From Maribacter zhoushanensis (GTDB taxonomy: Bacteria > Bacteroidota > Bacteroidia > Flavobacteriales > Flavobacteriaceae), in NCBI RefSeq assembly GCF_029350975.1, contig NZ_JARKMR010000001.1, forward strand, positions 310,001 to 374,000: a DNA stretch of 64,000 nucleotides. The letters are read 5' to 3'. The translations under genes and the position numbers were made by a program. Shown piece by piece: positions 1 through 8,951 of the stretch. Each line of letters starts with the position of its first letter. Positions within the stretch are counted from its first letter, which is position 1. The notes under the pieces were generated by a model. The model was not told the origin of the DNA. It saw only the letters and a program-made list of their open reading frames with translations, and did no database searches.

Positions 1-1
1 A

Positions 2-271
2 CAAATTGCCCTAGGTTATTCAATAGTTAAAGATGATTACTATTATAAAAGTGGAAATAATTCAGAAGTTGATAATAATTCTACTGACGGAGGATTAAAC
101 TTGAATTTAGGTCTGTCTTATGATATTTCTAATAGATTTTTTATTCAAATACAATATGATTACTTAAACGTAAATGTAAATGGAGATACCGTTATAAATG
201 GAGAAACTTTCAGTTATGATTATGATGAAAATGGAAGTCTAATAAAAGCTGGTATCGGATTTCGGTTTTAA
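2..271 (+). CDS. Outer-membrane beta-barrel protein, C-terminal fragment
   Basis: This is the last 89 codons of a gene that begins before the window. The frame is open from base 2 to a TAA at 269-271. The visible protein alternates polar and hydrophobic residues in the pattern of antiparallel barrel strands and ends in Gly-Phe-Arg-Phe. A C-terminal aromatic residue is a known feature of outer-membrane barrels recognised by the BAM machinery. The Asn/Asp/Gly-rich stretches between strands look like surface loops. No specific function can be assigned from the fragment. A hairpin at 308-336 follows the stop. The gene is on the same strand as sufS but is separated from it by that hairpin and a promoter-like box, so it is probably not part of the suf transcript. 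Confidence 0.7.
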   Translation, partial: QIALGYSIVKDDYYYKSGNNSEVDNNSTDGGLNLNLGLSYDISNRFFIQIQYDYLNVNVNGDTVINGETFSYDYDENGSLIKAGIGFRF

Positions 272-307
272 AACTAATAAATCTACCACTTCACAAAAGG
301 ATAAACA

Positions 308-336
308 ATACCCGATATGTTTTCATTATCGGGTAT
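308..336 (+). terminator. Hairpin downstream of the barrel gene
   Basis: ATACCCGATA (308-317) and TATCGGGTAT (327-336) form a perfect 10-bp stem with a 9-nt loop. Only a short CTTT follows, so it is a weak Rho-independent terminator at best. Its right arm overlaps the TAnnTTTG box in front of sufS, so the two signals share sequence. Confidence 0.45.
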
Positions 337-341
337 CTTTG
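334..341 (+). promoter_or_regulatory. Bacteroidota -7 box for sufS
   Basis: TATCTTTG matches the Bacteroidota -7 consensus TAnnTTTG and ends 18 bases before the sufS ATG. No clear TTTG -33 element lies at the usual spacing, so this is a partial match. It would imply a very short leader. Confidence 0.45.
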
Positions 342-359
342 TATATAAGAAGATTGACT

Positions 360-1574
360 ATGTTAGATATTAAAAAAATAAGGGAAGATTTTCCAATTCT
401 TAAGCGTGAGGTAAACGGTAAACCATTGGTCTATTTAGACAATGCCGCAACATCGCAAACTCCGCAGCAGGTAATAGATGCTATTGTAGATTATTACCAA
501 AACTATAATGCAAATATTCACCGTGGGGTACACACGCTTTCTCAAGAGGCCACAGATAAATATGAGCAAGCCAGAATAAAGATTCAAAAGCATTTTAATG
601 CCGCCAAATCTTACGAGATTATTTTTACTTCGGGTACCACCCATAGTATAAACCTTGTTGCAAACGGATTTTCATCGCTTATAAAGAAAGGAGATGAGGT
701 TATAGTTTCAGCAATGGAGCATCATTCTAATATTGTGCCATGGCAAATGTTATGTGAACGTACAGGGGCTATTTTAAAGGTAATACCTATGAATTTAGAA
801 GGGGAATTGCTGATGGATGTTTATGAAGATTTACTGTCAGATAAGACAAAGCTGGTCTTCTGCAATCATATTTCGAACGCGTTAGGTACTATTAATCCTA
901 TTGAAGAGATAATTGAAAAAGCGCATGCAGTAGGTGCTGCAGTTTTAATAGATGGTGCGCAAGCCGCTCCACATTTAGTTGCGGATGTACAGGCTTTAGA
1001 TGTTGACTTTTATACGTGTTCCGCCCATAAAATATGTGGACCAACGGGTGAGGGTATGTTATATGGTAAAGAGGAGTGGTTAAATAAATTGCCACCGTAT
1101 CAAGGTGGTGGTGAAATGATTGCCGAGGTAACTTTTGAAAAAACGACCTATGCAGATTTGCCACATAAATTTGAGGCGGGTACTCCAAATATCTGTGGTG
1201 GTATTGCTTTTGGTGCCGCTCTAGATTATATGAACGCTATTGGCTTTGAAGAAATTGCCAAATATGAGCATGAGTTGTTAGAATATGCCACACAGGAGTT
1301 ACTGAAGATAGAAGGGCTAAAAATTTACGGTACCGCAAAAAACAAGACTTCCGTTATTTCATTTAATATAGAAGGCGTTCACCCGTATGATATGGGCAGT
1401 ATTTTAGATAAGTTAGGTATTGCGGTACGTACCGGGCATCATTGTGCACAACCGATTATGGACTTCTTTAAAATACCAGGTACGGTGCGGGCAAGTTTTG
1501 CTTTCTACAACACAAAGGAAGAAGTAGATGTGTTGGTACAAGGTGTTTTAAAAGCTAAAAGCATGTTGTTATAA
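360..1574 (+). CDS. sufS: Cysteine desulfurase SufS
   Basis: PLP-dependent group II cysteine desulfurase that takes sulfur from cysteine as a persulfide for Fe-S cluster assembly, releasing alanine. The 404-residue length fits the SufS family. The PLP lysine is K224 in the CSAHK motif and the persulfide cysteine is C362 in RTGHHCAQ, matching in position the K226 and C364 of E. coli SufS. The frame extends upstream to a TTG at 339, but the ATG at 360 gives the normal family start and lies downstream of the promoter box, so it is preferred. sufE, its sulfur acceptor, follows 72 bp downstream behind its own promoter. sufBCD are not adjacent on the visible side. Confidence 0.95.
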   Translation: MLDIKKIREDFPILKREVNGKPLVYLDNAATSQTPQQVIDAIVDYYQNYNANIHRGVHTLSQEATDKYEQARIKIQKHFNAAKSYEIIFTSGTTHSINLVANGFSSLIKKGDEVIVSAMEHHSNIVPWQMLCERTGAILKVIPMNLEGELLMDVYEDLLSDKTKLVFCNHISNALGTINPIEEIIEKAHAVGAAVLIDGAQAAPHLVADVQALDVDFYTCSAHKICGPTGEGMLYGKEEWLNKLPPYQGGGEMIAEVTFEKTTYADLPHKFEAGTPNICGGIAFGAALDYMNAIGFEEIAKYEHELLEYATQELLKIEGLKIYGTAKNKTSVISFNIEGVHPYDMGSILDKLGIAVRTGHHCAQPIMDFFKIPGTVRASFAFYNTKEEVDVLVQGVLKAKSMLL

Positions 1575-1600
1575 ACAAAGTTTCATAGGTAATGTTAAGG

Positions 1601-1632
1601 TTTGAAATCCTTCAATTGTTATCGTATTTTTG
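1601..1632 (+). promoter_or_regulatory. Promoter upstream of sufE
   Basis: TTTG at 1601-1604 and TATTTTTG at 1625-1632 are separated by 20 bases, which is the Bacteroidota sigma-A layout (TTTG, about 19-21 nt, TAnnTTTG). The box ends 14 bases before the sufE ATG. sufE and the genes behind it can therefore be transcribed independently of sufS. Confidence 0.6.
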
Positions 1633-1646
1633 CATAAAATAAAGCA

Positions 1647-2072
1647 ATGGAAATTAAAGAGATACAAGAAGAGATTATAGACGAATTTTCCATGTTCGAT
1701 GATTGGATGCAGCGCTATGAATATATGATAGAACTGGGCAAATCGCTTCCATTGATCAAAGAAGAATTTAAGACTGACGATAATATAATTAAGGGTTGCC
1801 AAAGTAAAGTTTGGGTACATGCAGATCTAGAAGATAATAAGCTGATTTTTACAGCAGATAGTGATGCTATCATTACCAAGGGTATTATTGCCATTCTAAT
1901 TCGGGCTTTTAGTAATCAGAAACCACAGGATATTTTAGATGCCGATACGCAATTTATTGATGAAATCGGGTTAAAGGAGCATTTGTCGCCAACAAGAGCA
2001 AATGGTTTGGTAAGTATGATCAAACAACTGAAGTTATACGCAGTGGCGTATCAAACACAAATTGAAGAATAA
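1647..2072 (+). CDS. sufE: Sulfur acceptor SufE
   Basis: Sulfur-transfer partner of SufS: it accepts the persulfide and passes sulfur to the SufBCD scaffold. The protein has 141 residues, typical of SufE. The acceptor cysteine is C51 in the motif IIKGCQSKVW, the same residue number as in E. coli SufE. The C-terminal half (GIIAILIRAFSNQKP and LSPTRANGL) carries the conserved SufE fold residues. It follows sufS on the same strand, has its own promoter, and is separated from the DUF59 gene by only four bases, so the latter two are very probably cotranscribed. Confidence 0.95.
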   Translation: MEIKEIQEEIIDEFSMFDDWMQRYEYMIELGKSLPLIKEEFKTDDNIIKGCQSKVWVHADLEDNKLIFTADSDAIITKGIIAILIRAFSNQKPQDILDADTQFIDEIGLKEHLSPTRANGLVSMIKQLKLYAVAYQTQIEE

Positions 2073-2076
2073 GATT

Positions 2077-2409
2077 ATGAGTGATGAAAATATAGCTGAA
2101 GACAGCGCAGAATTAGGAGAGAAAATAGTTAAGATTTTAAAGACCATTTATGATCCAGAAATTCCTGTAGACATTTACGAACTTGGGTTGATCTATGATG
2201 TTTTGGTGAATGAAGATAATGAAGTTAAAATCTTAATGACACTAACTTCTCCAAACTGTCCGGTAGCTGAGAGTTTACCTGCAGAAGTTGAAGAGAAAGT
2301 AAAGTCGTTAGATGCTATTAAAGATGCTGAGGTTGAAATTACTTTTGATCCACCTTGGACACAAGATTTAATGAGCGAAGAAGCAAAATTAGAATTAGGT
2401 CTTCTTTAA
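2077..2409 (+). CDS. DUF59/MIP18-family Fe-S assembly protein (SufT-like)
   Basis: A 110-residue protein of the DUF59 (MIP18, FeS_assembly_P) family. Members act in Fe-S cluster maturation or carriage, and versions in suf loci are often called SufT-like. The family core is visible: a YDPEIPVDIYELGLIY segment at residues 25-40, then SPNCPVAESLP with the conserved cysteine at C61, and FDPPWTQDLMSEEAK near the end. The ATG at 2077 starts four bases after the sufE stop; the frame runs slightly further upstream, but that would overlap sufE. The suf context supports a role in cluster transfer, though the exact client is unknown. Confidence 0.9.
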   Translation: MSDENIAEDSAELGEKIVKILKTIYDPEIPVDIYELGLIYDVLVNEDNEVKILMTLTSPNCPVAESLPAEVEEKVKSLDAIKDAEVEITFDPPWTQDLMSEEAKLELGLL

Positions 2410-2445
2410 TAAGAGAAGTTCCATTCCTATTCAAAATATGCCGGT

Positions 2446-2952
2446 ATGCAAGATGAAATCGTAAATAAAGTTGCCCAGAGCAAACTGATTACTTTTAACC
2501 TGGAAGATTACTATCCGCAGGGTAATAGAGTAGTGCTAGATATTAAAGATTGGCTTTTTGAAGGTTTTATTTTAAAGGAAAAGGAATTCAGGGCTTTTGT
2601 AGATGCTCATGATTGGTCTCAATATGAAGGTGCATATGTTGCCATGCACTGTTCTACTGATGCTATTGTGCCCGGTTGGGCTTATTTATTGTTAAGTGTT
2701 AAGCTTAGCGGAATTGCAAAAAAAGCAATTCAAGGTACTTTGGTAGATTTAGAGACCAGTATATATCAATCTATAATAGAGAATATTGATATTTCTGAGT
2801 ATCAAGATAAGTTGGTAATCATAAAAGGCTGTAGCAATAAACCGGTTCCTGCCAATGCTTATCTATTTCTCTCAGAGCGATTAAAACCCGTTGTAAAGTC
2901 CATTATGTACGGTGAAGCTTGCTCTTCTGTGCCATTATATAAAAGAAAATAA
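2446..2952 (+). CDS. DUF2480 family protein
   Basis: A 168-residue cytoplasmic protein recognised as DUF2480, a Bacteroidota family that commonly sits beside suf genes. Visible family features are a VVLDIKDWLFEGFILKEKEFR segment near residues 29-49, a CSTDAIVPGWAYLLL block, a VIIKGCSNKPVP motif and a C-terminal SIMYGEACSSVPLYKRK tail. The conserved cysteines in the GCS and EACS motifs could bind a metal or an Fe-S cluster, but that is inference from context. The gene lies 36 bp after the DUF59 gene with no terminator between, so it probably belongs to the sufE transcript. Biochemical function is unknown. Confidence 0.85.
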   Translation: MQDEIVNKVAQSKLITFNLEDYYPQGNRVVLDIKDWLFEGFILKEKEFRAFVDAHDWSQYEGAYVAMHCSTDAIVPGWAYLLLSVKLSGIAKKAIQGTLVDLETSIYQSIIENIDISEYQDKLVIIKGCSNKPVPANAYLFLSERLKPVVKSIMYGEACSSVPLYKRK

Positions 2953-2985
2953 CAAAACCTTTTTAAAGAAGTTGTGAAGTATTAG

Positions 2986-2993
2986 TACCTTTG
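2986..2993 (+). promoter_or_regulatory. -7 box for the DUF3078 gene
   Basis: TACCTTTG matches TAnnTTTG. It lies 30 bases upstream of the ATG at 3024. A T-run near 2960 could serve as a weak -33 element at about the right spacing, but no perfect TTTG is present. Confidence 0.5.
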
Positions 2994-3023
2994 CGCCACT
3001 ATAAATTATAAACATTGATTATT

Positions 3024-3950
3024 ATGAAGAAAATTGTATTAACTCTAGCTCTTGCATTTGTTGCAACTGTTGGTTTTTCTCAGACAGAAGAAGAACTAAA
3101 AGGTCAATTAAGTGCAGCAAATGATTCTATCGCAGCTATTCAAGGAAGAGCTGACGCTATTCAAGGTGCTATAGATGCATTGCCAGGATGGAAATTAGGT
3201 GCATTCGGTACTATTGGTGCTAACTTAAGCAGCTTTAACAACTGGTACGGTCAAGGTACTCCAGATTTATCTTCTGGTAACATTGGTGTAACCGTGAATG
3301 CCTTTGCTAATTTAAACGAAGAGAAATTCTTTTGGAGAAACACTGGTAACATTAATTTAGGATGGGTAAAGTTCGATGATAAGAACGATGATACTGATGA
3401 CGATAGCTTTAAGCAAGGTACAGATGTATTCAACATCTCTTCTCTTTACGGAAGAAAGCTTAGCGAAAAGTGGGCTATTTCTGGTTTAGGTGAGTACAGA
3501 ACAACAATATTAAATAACTTTAACGATCCAGGATACCTTGACTTAGGTGTTGGTGCTACTTGGACTCCTATTGCTGATTTAGTTGTTGTAATTCACCCAT
3601 TAAACTACAACTTTGTATTTAGTGATAACGATGCAATTTTTGAATCTTCTTTAGGTGCTAAAATTGTTGCTGATTACACGAGACAAATTGGAGCGGTAAA
3701 CTTTAAGTCTAACCTTTCTATGTTTCAAAGCTATAAGAGCGGTGACCTTTCTAACTTAACTTGGATCAACTCATTTGGTTACACGTTATGGAACGGTATT
3801 GGTTTAGGTTTTGAATTCGGTTTACGTGACAACAAGCAAGAAGCTTTAAATTATGCAGTTGGTACGTTAGGCGAAACAGCTACTACTTTTGATACTGTTG
3901 ATAACAAGTTACAAACGTATTTCTTAGTAGGTCTTAACTACGCTTTGTAG
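3024..3950 (+). CDS. DUF3078 domain outer-membrane protein
   Basis: A 308-residue exported protein. Residues 1-20 form a signal peptide (MKKIVLTLALAFVATVGFSQ) ending at a typical Bacteroidota SQ cleavage site. Residues 21-50 are rich in Ala, Gln and Asp and probably helical. From about residue 55 the sequence alternates like barrel strands, with family-typical SSFNNWYGQGTPDLSSG and FFWRNTGNINLGWVKFDD segments. The DUF3078 assignment is by recognition; members are predicted outer-membrane barrels of unknown substrate. The gene has its own promoter box and ends in a strong terminator, so it is monocistronic. Codon use is regular and T-rich, suggesting good expression. Confidence 0.8.
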   Translation: MKKIVLTLALAFVATVGFSQTEEELKGQLSAANDSIAAIQGRADAIQGAIDALPGWKLGAFGTIGANLSSFNNWYGQGTPDLSSGNIGVTVNAFANLNEEKFFWRNTGNINLGWVKFDDKNDDTDDDSFKQGTDVFNISSLYGRKLSEKWAISGLGEYRTTILNNFNDPGYLDLGVGATWTPIADLVVVIHPLNYNFVFSDNDAIFESSLGAKIVADYTRQIGAVNFKSNLSMFQSYKSGDLSNLTWINSFGYTLWNGIGLGFEFGLRDNKQEALNYAVGTLGETATTFDTVDNKLQTYFLVGLNYAL

Positions 3951-3982
3951 TCTTAGATAGTATTTAGAAAATTACATATAAT

Positions 3983-4012
3983 AAAAAAGCCCTCTAATTA
4001 GAGGGCTTTTTT
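3983..4012 (+). terminator. Strong intrinsic terminator after DUF3078
   Basis: A perfect 30-base palindrome: six A, GCCCTCTAATTAGAGGGC, six T. The GC-rich inner stem and flanking A/T tracts make it a bidirectional Rho-independent terminator, insulating the DUF3078 gene from the convergent hflX. Confidence 0.9.
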
Positions 4013-4229
4013 CGGTTAAGTATTATCGTAAAATTTGGGGTTTTACTTTTTAGTTTTCATAAGTTAAATATCGATTTGGGGTCAAGACTTATCTTAAGTA
4101 CACTGTAAAATTAATGCATATGGTCTTGTTGCAAACAATTTATGTTGTGAACTGATCTCATAATGTGGTGAGATTTACCATCGGTTTAATTTCATCGATG
4201 AACTACATAAATTTGATTATAATCGGTGT

Positions 4230-5441
4230 CTAATACTCATCTAAATGTTCTGGATATAGAAAATTATTATATGGAAAGCGAGTTACGTGAATATCTCTAA
4301 CTTCATCATACACACGTTTTCTAAATTCATCTAAATTTTCTTTGTTCAGTGCAGAAATAAAAATGGCACGGTCGCCCACTTTTTCCATCCAAGTTTGTTT
4401 CCAATCATTAATGGTAAAATGTCTCCCCGTACGTTCCGTTATTAAATCATCATCATCAATAGTTTCATGTTCATATTGATCGATCTTGTTAAAGATCATG
4501 ATGCTTTTCTTTTCTGAACTTTTAATTTCAGATAGAATTTGGTTTACAGATGCTATATGCTCCTCGAACTGAGGATGAGAGATATCTACTACATGTAATA
4601 ACAAGTCTGCTTCCCTTACTTCATCTAAAGTACTTTTAAAGCTTTCTACAAGCTGTGTGGGCAGTTTTCTAATAAATCCTACCGTATCACTTAATAAGAA
4701 TGGTAGATTTCCTATAACTACCTTTCTTACGGTAGTATCTAATGTTGCAAACAGTTTGTTCTCGGCAAACACGTCACTCTTACTAATGACGTTCATTAAG
4801 GTAGACTTACCAACGTTGGTATACCCAACTAAGGCAACACGTACCAATGCGCCACGGTTACCCCTTTGGGTTTCCATTTGGCGATCTATCTTCTTAAGCT
4901 TCTTTTTAAGTAAGGTGATGCGGTCGCGTACAATACGTCTATCTGTCTCAATTTCCGTTTCTCCGGGTCCACGCATACCAATACCCCCTTTTTGTCTCTC
5001 AAGGTGCGTCCATAATCCGGTTAGTCTTGGTAACAAGTATTCATATTGTGCCAATTCTACCTGTGTTCTGGCATAACTTGTTTGTGCACGTTGTGCAAAA
5101 ATGTCCAATATTAAACTTGTACGATCAATGATTTTACAACGTAATTGTTTTTCTATATTACGTTGTTGACCTGGTGTAAGTTCATCATCAAAAATGACGG
5201 ATCCTACTTTATGAGCTTGTACATAACGTTCCACTTCTTCCATTTTACCACTTCCAATAAGTGTTTTCGGATTTGGAACATCCATACGTTGAACAAACCG
5301 CTTGATTACCTCACCGCCTGCCGTATAAGTAAGGAACTCTAGTTCATCTAGATATTCATTTACTTTTTCTTCATTTTGTTCCTTATTGATAACACCAATA
5401 AGAACCGCTTTTTCATAATCTATACTTTTCTTTTCTATCAT
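4230..5441 (-). CDS. hflX: GTPase HflX
   Basis: Ribosome-associated GTPase that can split stalled 70S ribosomes. The protein has 403 residues with the HflX N-terminal domain (about 10-180, including the glycine-rich GGIGMRGPGETEIETDRR segment) and the G domain. The P-loop is GYTNVGKST at about 206-214, G3 is DTVGF at 252-256, and an NKID G4 motif follows. The open frame extends to a TTG at 5468, but the ATG at 5441 is preferred because a TAATTTTG promoter box overlaps the extension. It is convergent with the DUF3078 gene and divergent from the EEP-family gene. Confidence 0.95.
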   Translation of the reverse strand: MIEKKSIDYEKAVLIGVINKEQNEEKVNEYLDELEFLTYTAGGEVIKRFVQRMDVPNPKTLIGSGKMEEVERYVQAHKVGSVIFDDELTPGQQRNIEKQLRCKIIDRTSLILDIFAQRAQTSYARTQVELAQYEYLLPRLTGLWTHLERQKGGIGMRGPGETEIETDRRIVRDRITLLKKKLKKIDRQMETQRGNRGALVRVALVGYTNVGKSTLMNVISKSDVFAENKLFATLDTTVRKVVIGNLPFLLSDTVGFIRKLPTQLVESFKSTLDEVREADLLLHVVDISHPQFEEHIASVNQILSEIKSSEKKSIMIFNKIDQYEHETIDDDDLITERTGRHFTINDWKQTWMEKVGDRAIFISALNKENLDEFRKRVYDEVRDIHVTRFPYNNFLYPEHLDEY

Positions 5442-5455
5442 ATTTCCGTAAAGTG

Positions 5456-5463
5456 CAAAATTA
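5456..5463 (-). promoter_or_regulatory. -7 box for hflX
   Basis: On the minus strand this reads TAATTTTG, a match to TAnnTTTG, ending 14 bases before the hflX ATG at 5441. No clear -33 element was seen. It helps reject the longer reading frame that starts at 5468. Confidence 0.45.
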
Positions 5464-5606
5464 AGCAATTACCGATAAGCTATTTCGTATTTTTATTGAC
5501 TCGATAATCGAGATTACATACGCTGAGACATTTACTGAACCTTCAATTTTTCAATTATGGTTTTCAAATGTTTTTGTCATAGGTCCGTTACCCATTAAAA
5601 ATATAT

Positions 5607-6584
5607 ATGCGATTTCCATTTTTTAAGAAAAAGACTAAAAAACAGCGCTATACGGTTGCGTTCTACAATTTAGAAAATCTATTTGATCCAGAACGTAATA
5701 CTAAGATTTTGGACAAAGATTATACACCAAATGGGGCAAAAAAATGGACGGTTGAACGCTACCAACGTAAACTAGATAAATTATCAAAGACCATAGTTAA
5801 GATAGGCGCAGAGGATCATCCTTATCCTCCTGCATTAATAGGTGTTGCCGAGGCTGAAAATAATAGTGTTTTTAAAGCGTTGCTAAATACTGATGCTTTA
5901 GACGACTTGGATTACGGATTCATACATTACGATTCTCCCGATGAACGGGGAATAGATACTGGTCTCATTTACAGAAAGCGATTTTTCAAAGTATTACATT
6001 CAGAGCCTTTAACGCTTTTGGTAGATAACGCTGGCGGAATAAGAGATACTACTAGAGATATACTATATGTAAAGGGAGAATTAAATAAAGAACTAGTACA
6101 TGTTTTTGTAAACCATTGGCCGTCTAGACGAGATGGTGGCGTAGAGACGGAATACAAAAGGGTTATTGCCGCTAATGAGATTGTCGAGAAAATTCAAATT
6201 CTAAAGGAAACGGAATTAGACCCTAATATTATTGTTATGGGCGATTTTAACGATGACCCCTCTTCAAAGAGTATGCAGATTTTAAAATCAGAGGCAGCTT
6301 TGTTCAATCCTTTTGAGACTTTGCATATACCTGATACTACAGGCTCCTCTATCTATGGTAATAAATGGAACATGTTCGATCAAATTTTGGTATCCAATTC
6401 TTTTTTTAACTATCAAAAAAATACGCACAGTTTTGATAGTGCAGCTATATTTGACCATAAATCGTTGAAAGAGAAAAAAGGAAAATATAAAGGATCGCCC
6501 TACAGAACTTTTGTTTCGGATCGGTATATGGGGGGCTATAGTGATCATTTTCCAGTCTACGCAATGTTTACTTTTAATTCTTAA
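5607..6584 (+). CDS. Endonuclease/exonuclease/phosphatase (EEP) family protein
   Basis: A 325-residue member of the DNase I-like EEP superfamily, which hydrolyses phosphodiester or phosphoester bonds with a divalent metal. Ordered motifs are visible: VAFYNLENLFDP near the N-terminus (metal-site Asn and neighbouring acidic residues), IGVAEAENN (catalytic Glu), FVNHWPSRRDGG (His), VMGDFNDDPSS (the Asp/Asn pair) and a final GGYSDHFPVYA (the SDH motif). No signal peptide is evident; the lysine-rich start suggests a cytoplasmic protein, though related proteins in this phylum are often exported. The substrate cannot be told from sequence. It is divergent from hflX. Confidence 0.85.
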   Translation: MRFPFFKKKTKKQRYTVAFYNLENLFDPERNTKILDKDYTPNGAKKWTVERYQRKLDKLSKTIVKIGAEDHPYPPALIGVAEAENNSVFKALLNTDALDDLDYGFIHYDSPDERGIDTGLIYRKRFFKVLHSEPLTLLVDNAGGIRDTTRDILYVKGELNKELVHVFVNHWPSRRDGGVETEYKRVIAANEIVEKIQILKETELDPNIIVMGDFNDDPSSKSMQILKSEAALFNPFETLHIPDTTGSSIYGNKWNMFDQILVSNSFFNYQKNTHSFDSAAIFDHKSLKEKKGKYKGSPYRTFVSDRYMGGYSDHFPVYAMFTFNS

Positions 6585-6747
6585 AAGCTCCGTTAATCGA
6601 GAGAATAATCCTACACATCATAAATTGATGTTTTCACAACAGGTTCATCACTATGTTTAAGTAATTCGTCGAATAAAACTGTTCATTCATCGAAACCTTA
6701 AACAAGGTTGGTATTATTGTAGTCCAAATCTTACAAAACACCTACAG

Positions 6748-8946
6748 ATGAATACGTACAATACCACCGATCGTACTTATAGTATCTTATTAATACTATT
6801 ATTCGTTATCGTGACAGCAAATGTTGCAAACGGACAAATTTCAACAGAACGTCTTAATATTAAGGCTAATGATAAGAAAATTGAACTTGCGAAATTCAAA
6901 TCTAATTTGGTTTCTAAGTATGCGCTTGAAAGAACACAACTACAAAAGGTAGCTAAACTAAACAATTGGAAAATCAAGGAAACCTTAGCTAACGGTAAAA
7001 AAGTTGAATTGCAAGCTATAGGTGAAGATGGAAGTCCTTTATATTATGAAACTTATTCTGATCAGGCGGGTGTAGTTTCAAGGGCAAGCACGTTGAATAC
7101 AGATGGTTTGCTTGGTCTGCACTTAGATGGTGACGGCATGAAAGTAGGAGTATGGGATGCCGGTGTTGCTTTAAAGAATCACATAGAGTATGCATCTAGA
7201 GTTTCTATAGGTGATGAAAGTTCTGAAATAGATACACATGCAACCCATGTAACGGGTAGTATTATATCTACAGGGATAAAAAGAGATGCTAAAGGTGTAG
7301 CTAACAAAGCCAAAGTTGTAACGCATGATTGGACAAGAGACAAAATAGAAGTAACCGAAGCTGCTGCAGAAGGTCTTCTTCTTTCTAACCATTCTTATGG
7401 TATAAAAGCAAGTCGTGTACCAGATTGGTATTTTGGAGCTTACACCAAGGTAGCACAAGATTGGGACAAGATAATGTACAATGCACCTTATTATTTAATG
7501 GTTACCGCTGCGGGTAATGCCCAAAAGAGTAGAGATAATCTAGAACCTACATACGGGCAGTCTGCAGATGGTTTTGATGTATTGTTAGGTTTTACAATTT
7601 CAAAAAATAATATTACAGTTGCCGGTGCCAATTCTAAAATTGACGGAAACGGAAATTTAAAAAGCGCAGATGTTTGTACGTATAGTAGTTTTGGTCCTGT
7701 TGATGATGGTAGAATAAAGCCGGACATTGCAGGTAACGGTGGTGCTATACTTTCTACAGATGCTGCTAGCAATAGTAGTTATGAAACTTCATCAGGTACG
7801 TCTATGGCTACACCAGGTGTTACAGGGTCTTTATTATTATTACAACAATACAACAAAGAATTATATGGTAAATATATGAAAGCGGCAACCTTAAAAGGTT
7901 TGGCTTTACATACAGCTGATGATGTTGAAGCCGTAGGTCCTGATTATAAATTAGGATGGGGTATCATGAATTCTAAAAAGGCTGCCGAAGTATTGAACAA
8001 TAAAGATTTCTCAAGTCATGTTGCTGAAGAGTCCTTAGAAAATGGAAGTTCGTTTTCTTTTGATGTTACCGCAGCGGGTAATGAAACGTTGATCGCTTCA
8101 ATTTCTTGGACAGATGTACAATCTAGTTACATTAATTCAGGTGAATTGAATAATACTACCGCTGCATTGGTAAACGATCTTGATATTAGGGTAACAAAAA
8201 ACGGACAAGCATATTTACCTTGGAAATTGAATCCTGCAAAGGCGGAAAGCAATGCAACTAAAGGGGATAATAAAGTTGATCCCTTTGAAAGAATTGAAAT
8301 TCCTAATGCTAATGGTACCTATACTATTACGGTAACTCATAAAGGTACGCTTGTAAATGATATACAAGATTTTTCTTTAATTGTTTCTGGTGTTACAATG
8401 ACAACATGTTCTATTAACGCTCCAGAGGTTAATCTTGATGAAAAGGATATGAGTAATGTAACTTTAGGATGGAACGCATCAGAAGACGCATTATATGAAA
8501 TTCAGTACAAAGAAATACACCAAGAGGAATGGACTACAGAGTATATTTCTATAAACAACTTTAGTTGGAAAGGTTTATTGGCAGACACTACTTACTCATT
8601 TAGATTAAGAACCTTCTGTTCTCAAAACATAGCATCTGAGTATAGTGATGTTGCTACATTTACTTTTAAGGGAGAAGATACAGAATTAGAAAAATTAAAC
8701 TCAATAAATGAAGAATCTATGGTACCATTTAGTGTATATCCAAATCCGGCTGTAAATGAAATTCATTTAAGCGTAAAAACTTCAGAAAACACTACTTATA
8801 GAATAATGAGTGTAAGCGGTGTACCGTTAAAGGCAGACAAAGCATCAGATTCTATTATAGATGTGTCCGATCTACCTTCTGGGTTGTATGTATTGCAAAT
8901 TCAAGATGCTTCTTTAAGTAAAAGCACAAAATTCTATAAATATTAA
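6748..8946 (+). CDS. Secreted S8 subtilisin-like serine protease with T9SS sorting domain
   Basis: A 732-residue exported protease. After a signal peptide (about 1-29, ending NGQ) and a short propeptide region comes the subtilase domain. The triad is visible: D137 in GVWDAG, H164 in IDTHATHV and S352 in SSGTSMATP, with the oxyanion Asn N257 in TAAGN. A C-terminal jelly-roll-like region (about 430-550) and a fibronectin type III-like segment (about 560-640) follow. The last 75 residues begin FSVYPNPAVNEIHL and end in a short basic tail, which is a type A sorting domain for type IX secretion. The protein is therefore predicted to be released or anchored on the cell surface and to degrade external protein. 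Confidence 0.92.
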   Translation: MNTYNTTDRTYSILLILLFVIVTANVANGQISTERLNIKANDKKIELAKFKSNLVSKYALERTQLQKVAKLNNWKIKETLANGKKVELQAIGEDGSPLYYETYSDQAGVVSRASTLNTDGLLGLHLDGDGMKVGVWDAGVALKNHIEYASRVSIGDESSEIDTHATHVTGSIISTGIKRDAKGVANKAKVVTHDWTRDKIEVTEAAAEGLLLSNHSYGIKASRVPDWYFGAYTKVAQDWDKIMYNAPYYLMVTAAGNAQKSRDNLEPTYGQSADGFDVLLGFTISKNNITVAGANSKIDGNGNLKSADVCTYSSFGPVDDGRIKPDIAGNGGAILSTDAASNSSYETSSGTSMATPGVTGSLLLLQQYNKELYGKYMKAATLKGLALHTADDVEAVGPDYKLGWGIMNSKKAAEVLNNKDFSSHVAEESLENGSSFSFDVTAAGNETLIASISWTDVQSSYINSGELNNTTAALVNDLDIRVTKNGQAYLPWKLNPAKAESNATKGDNKVDPFERIEIPNANGTYTITVTHKGTLVNDIQDFSLIVSGVTMTTCSINAPEVNLDEKDMSNVTLGWNASEDALYEIQYKEIHQEEWTTEYISINNFSWKGLLADTTYSFRLRTFCSQNIASEYSDVATFTFKGEDTELEKLNSINEESMVPFSVYPNPAVNEIHLSVKTSENTTYRIMSVSGVPLKADKASDSIIDVSDLPSGLYVLQIQDASLSKSTKFYKY

Positions 8947-8951
8947 AAATA

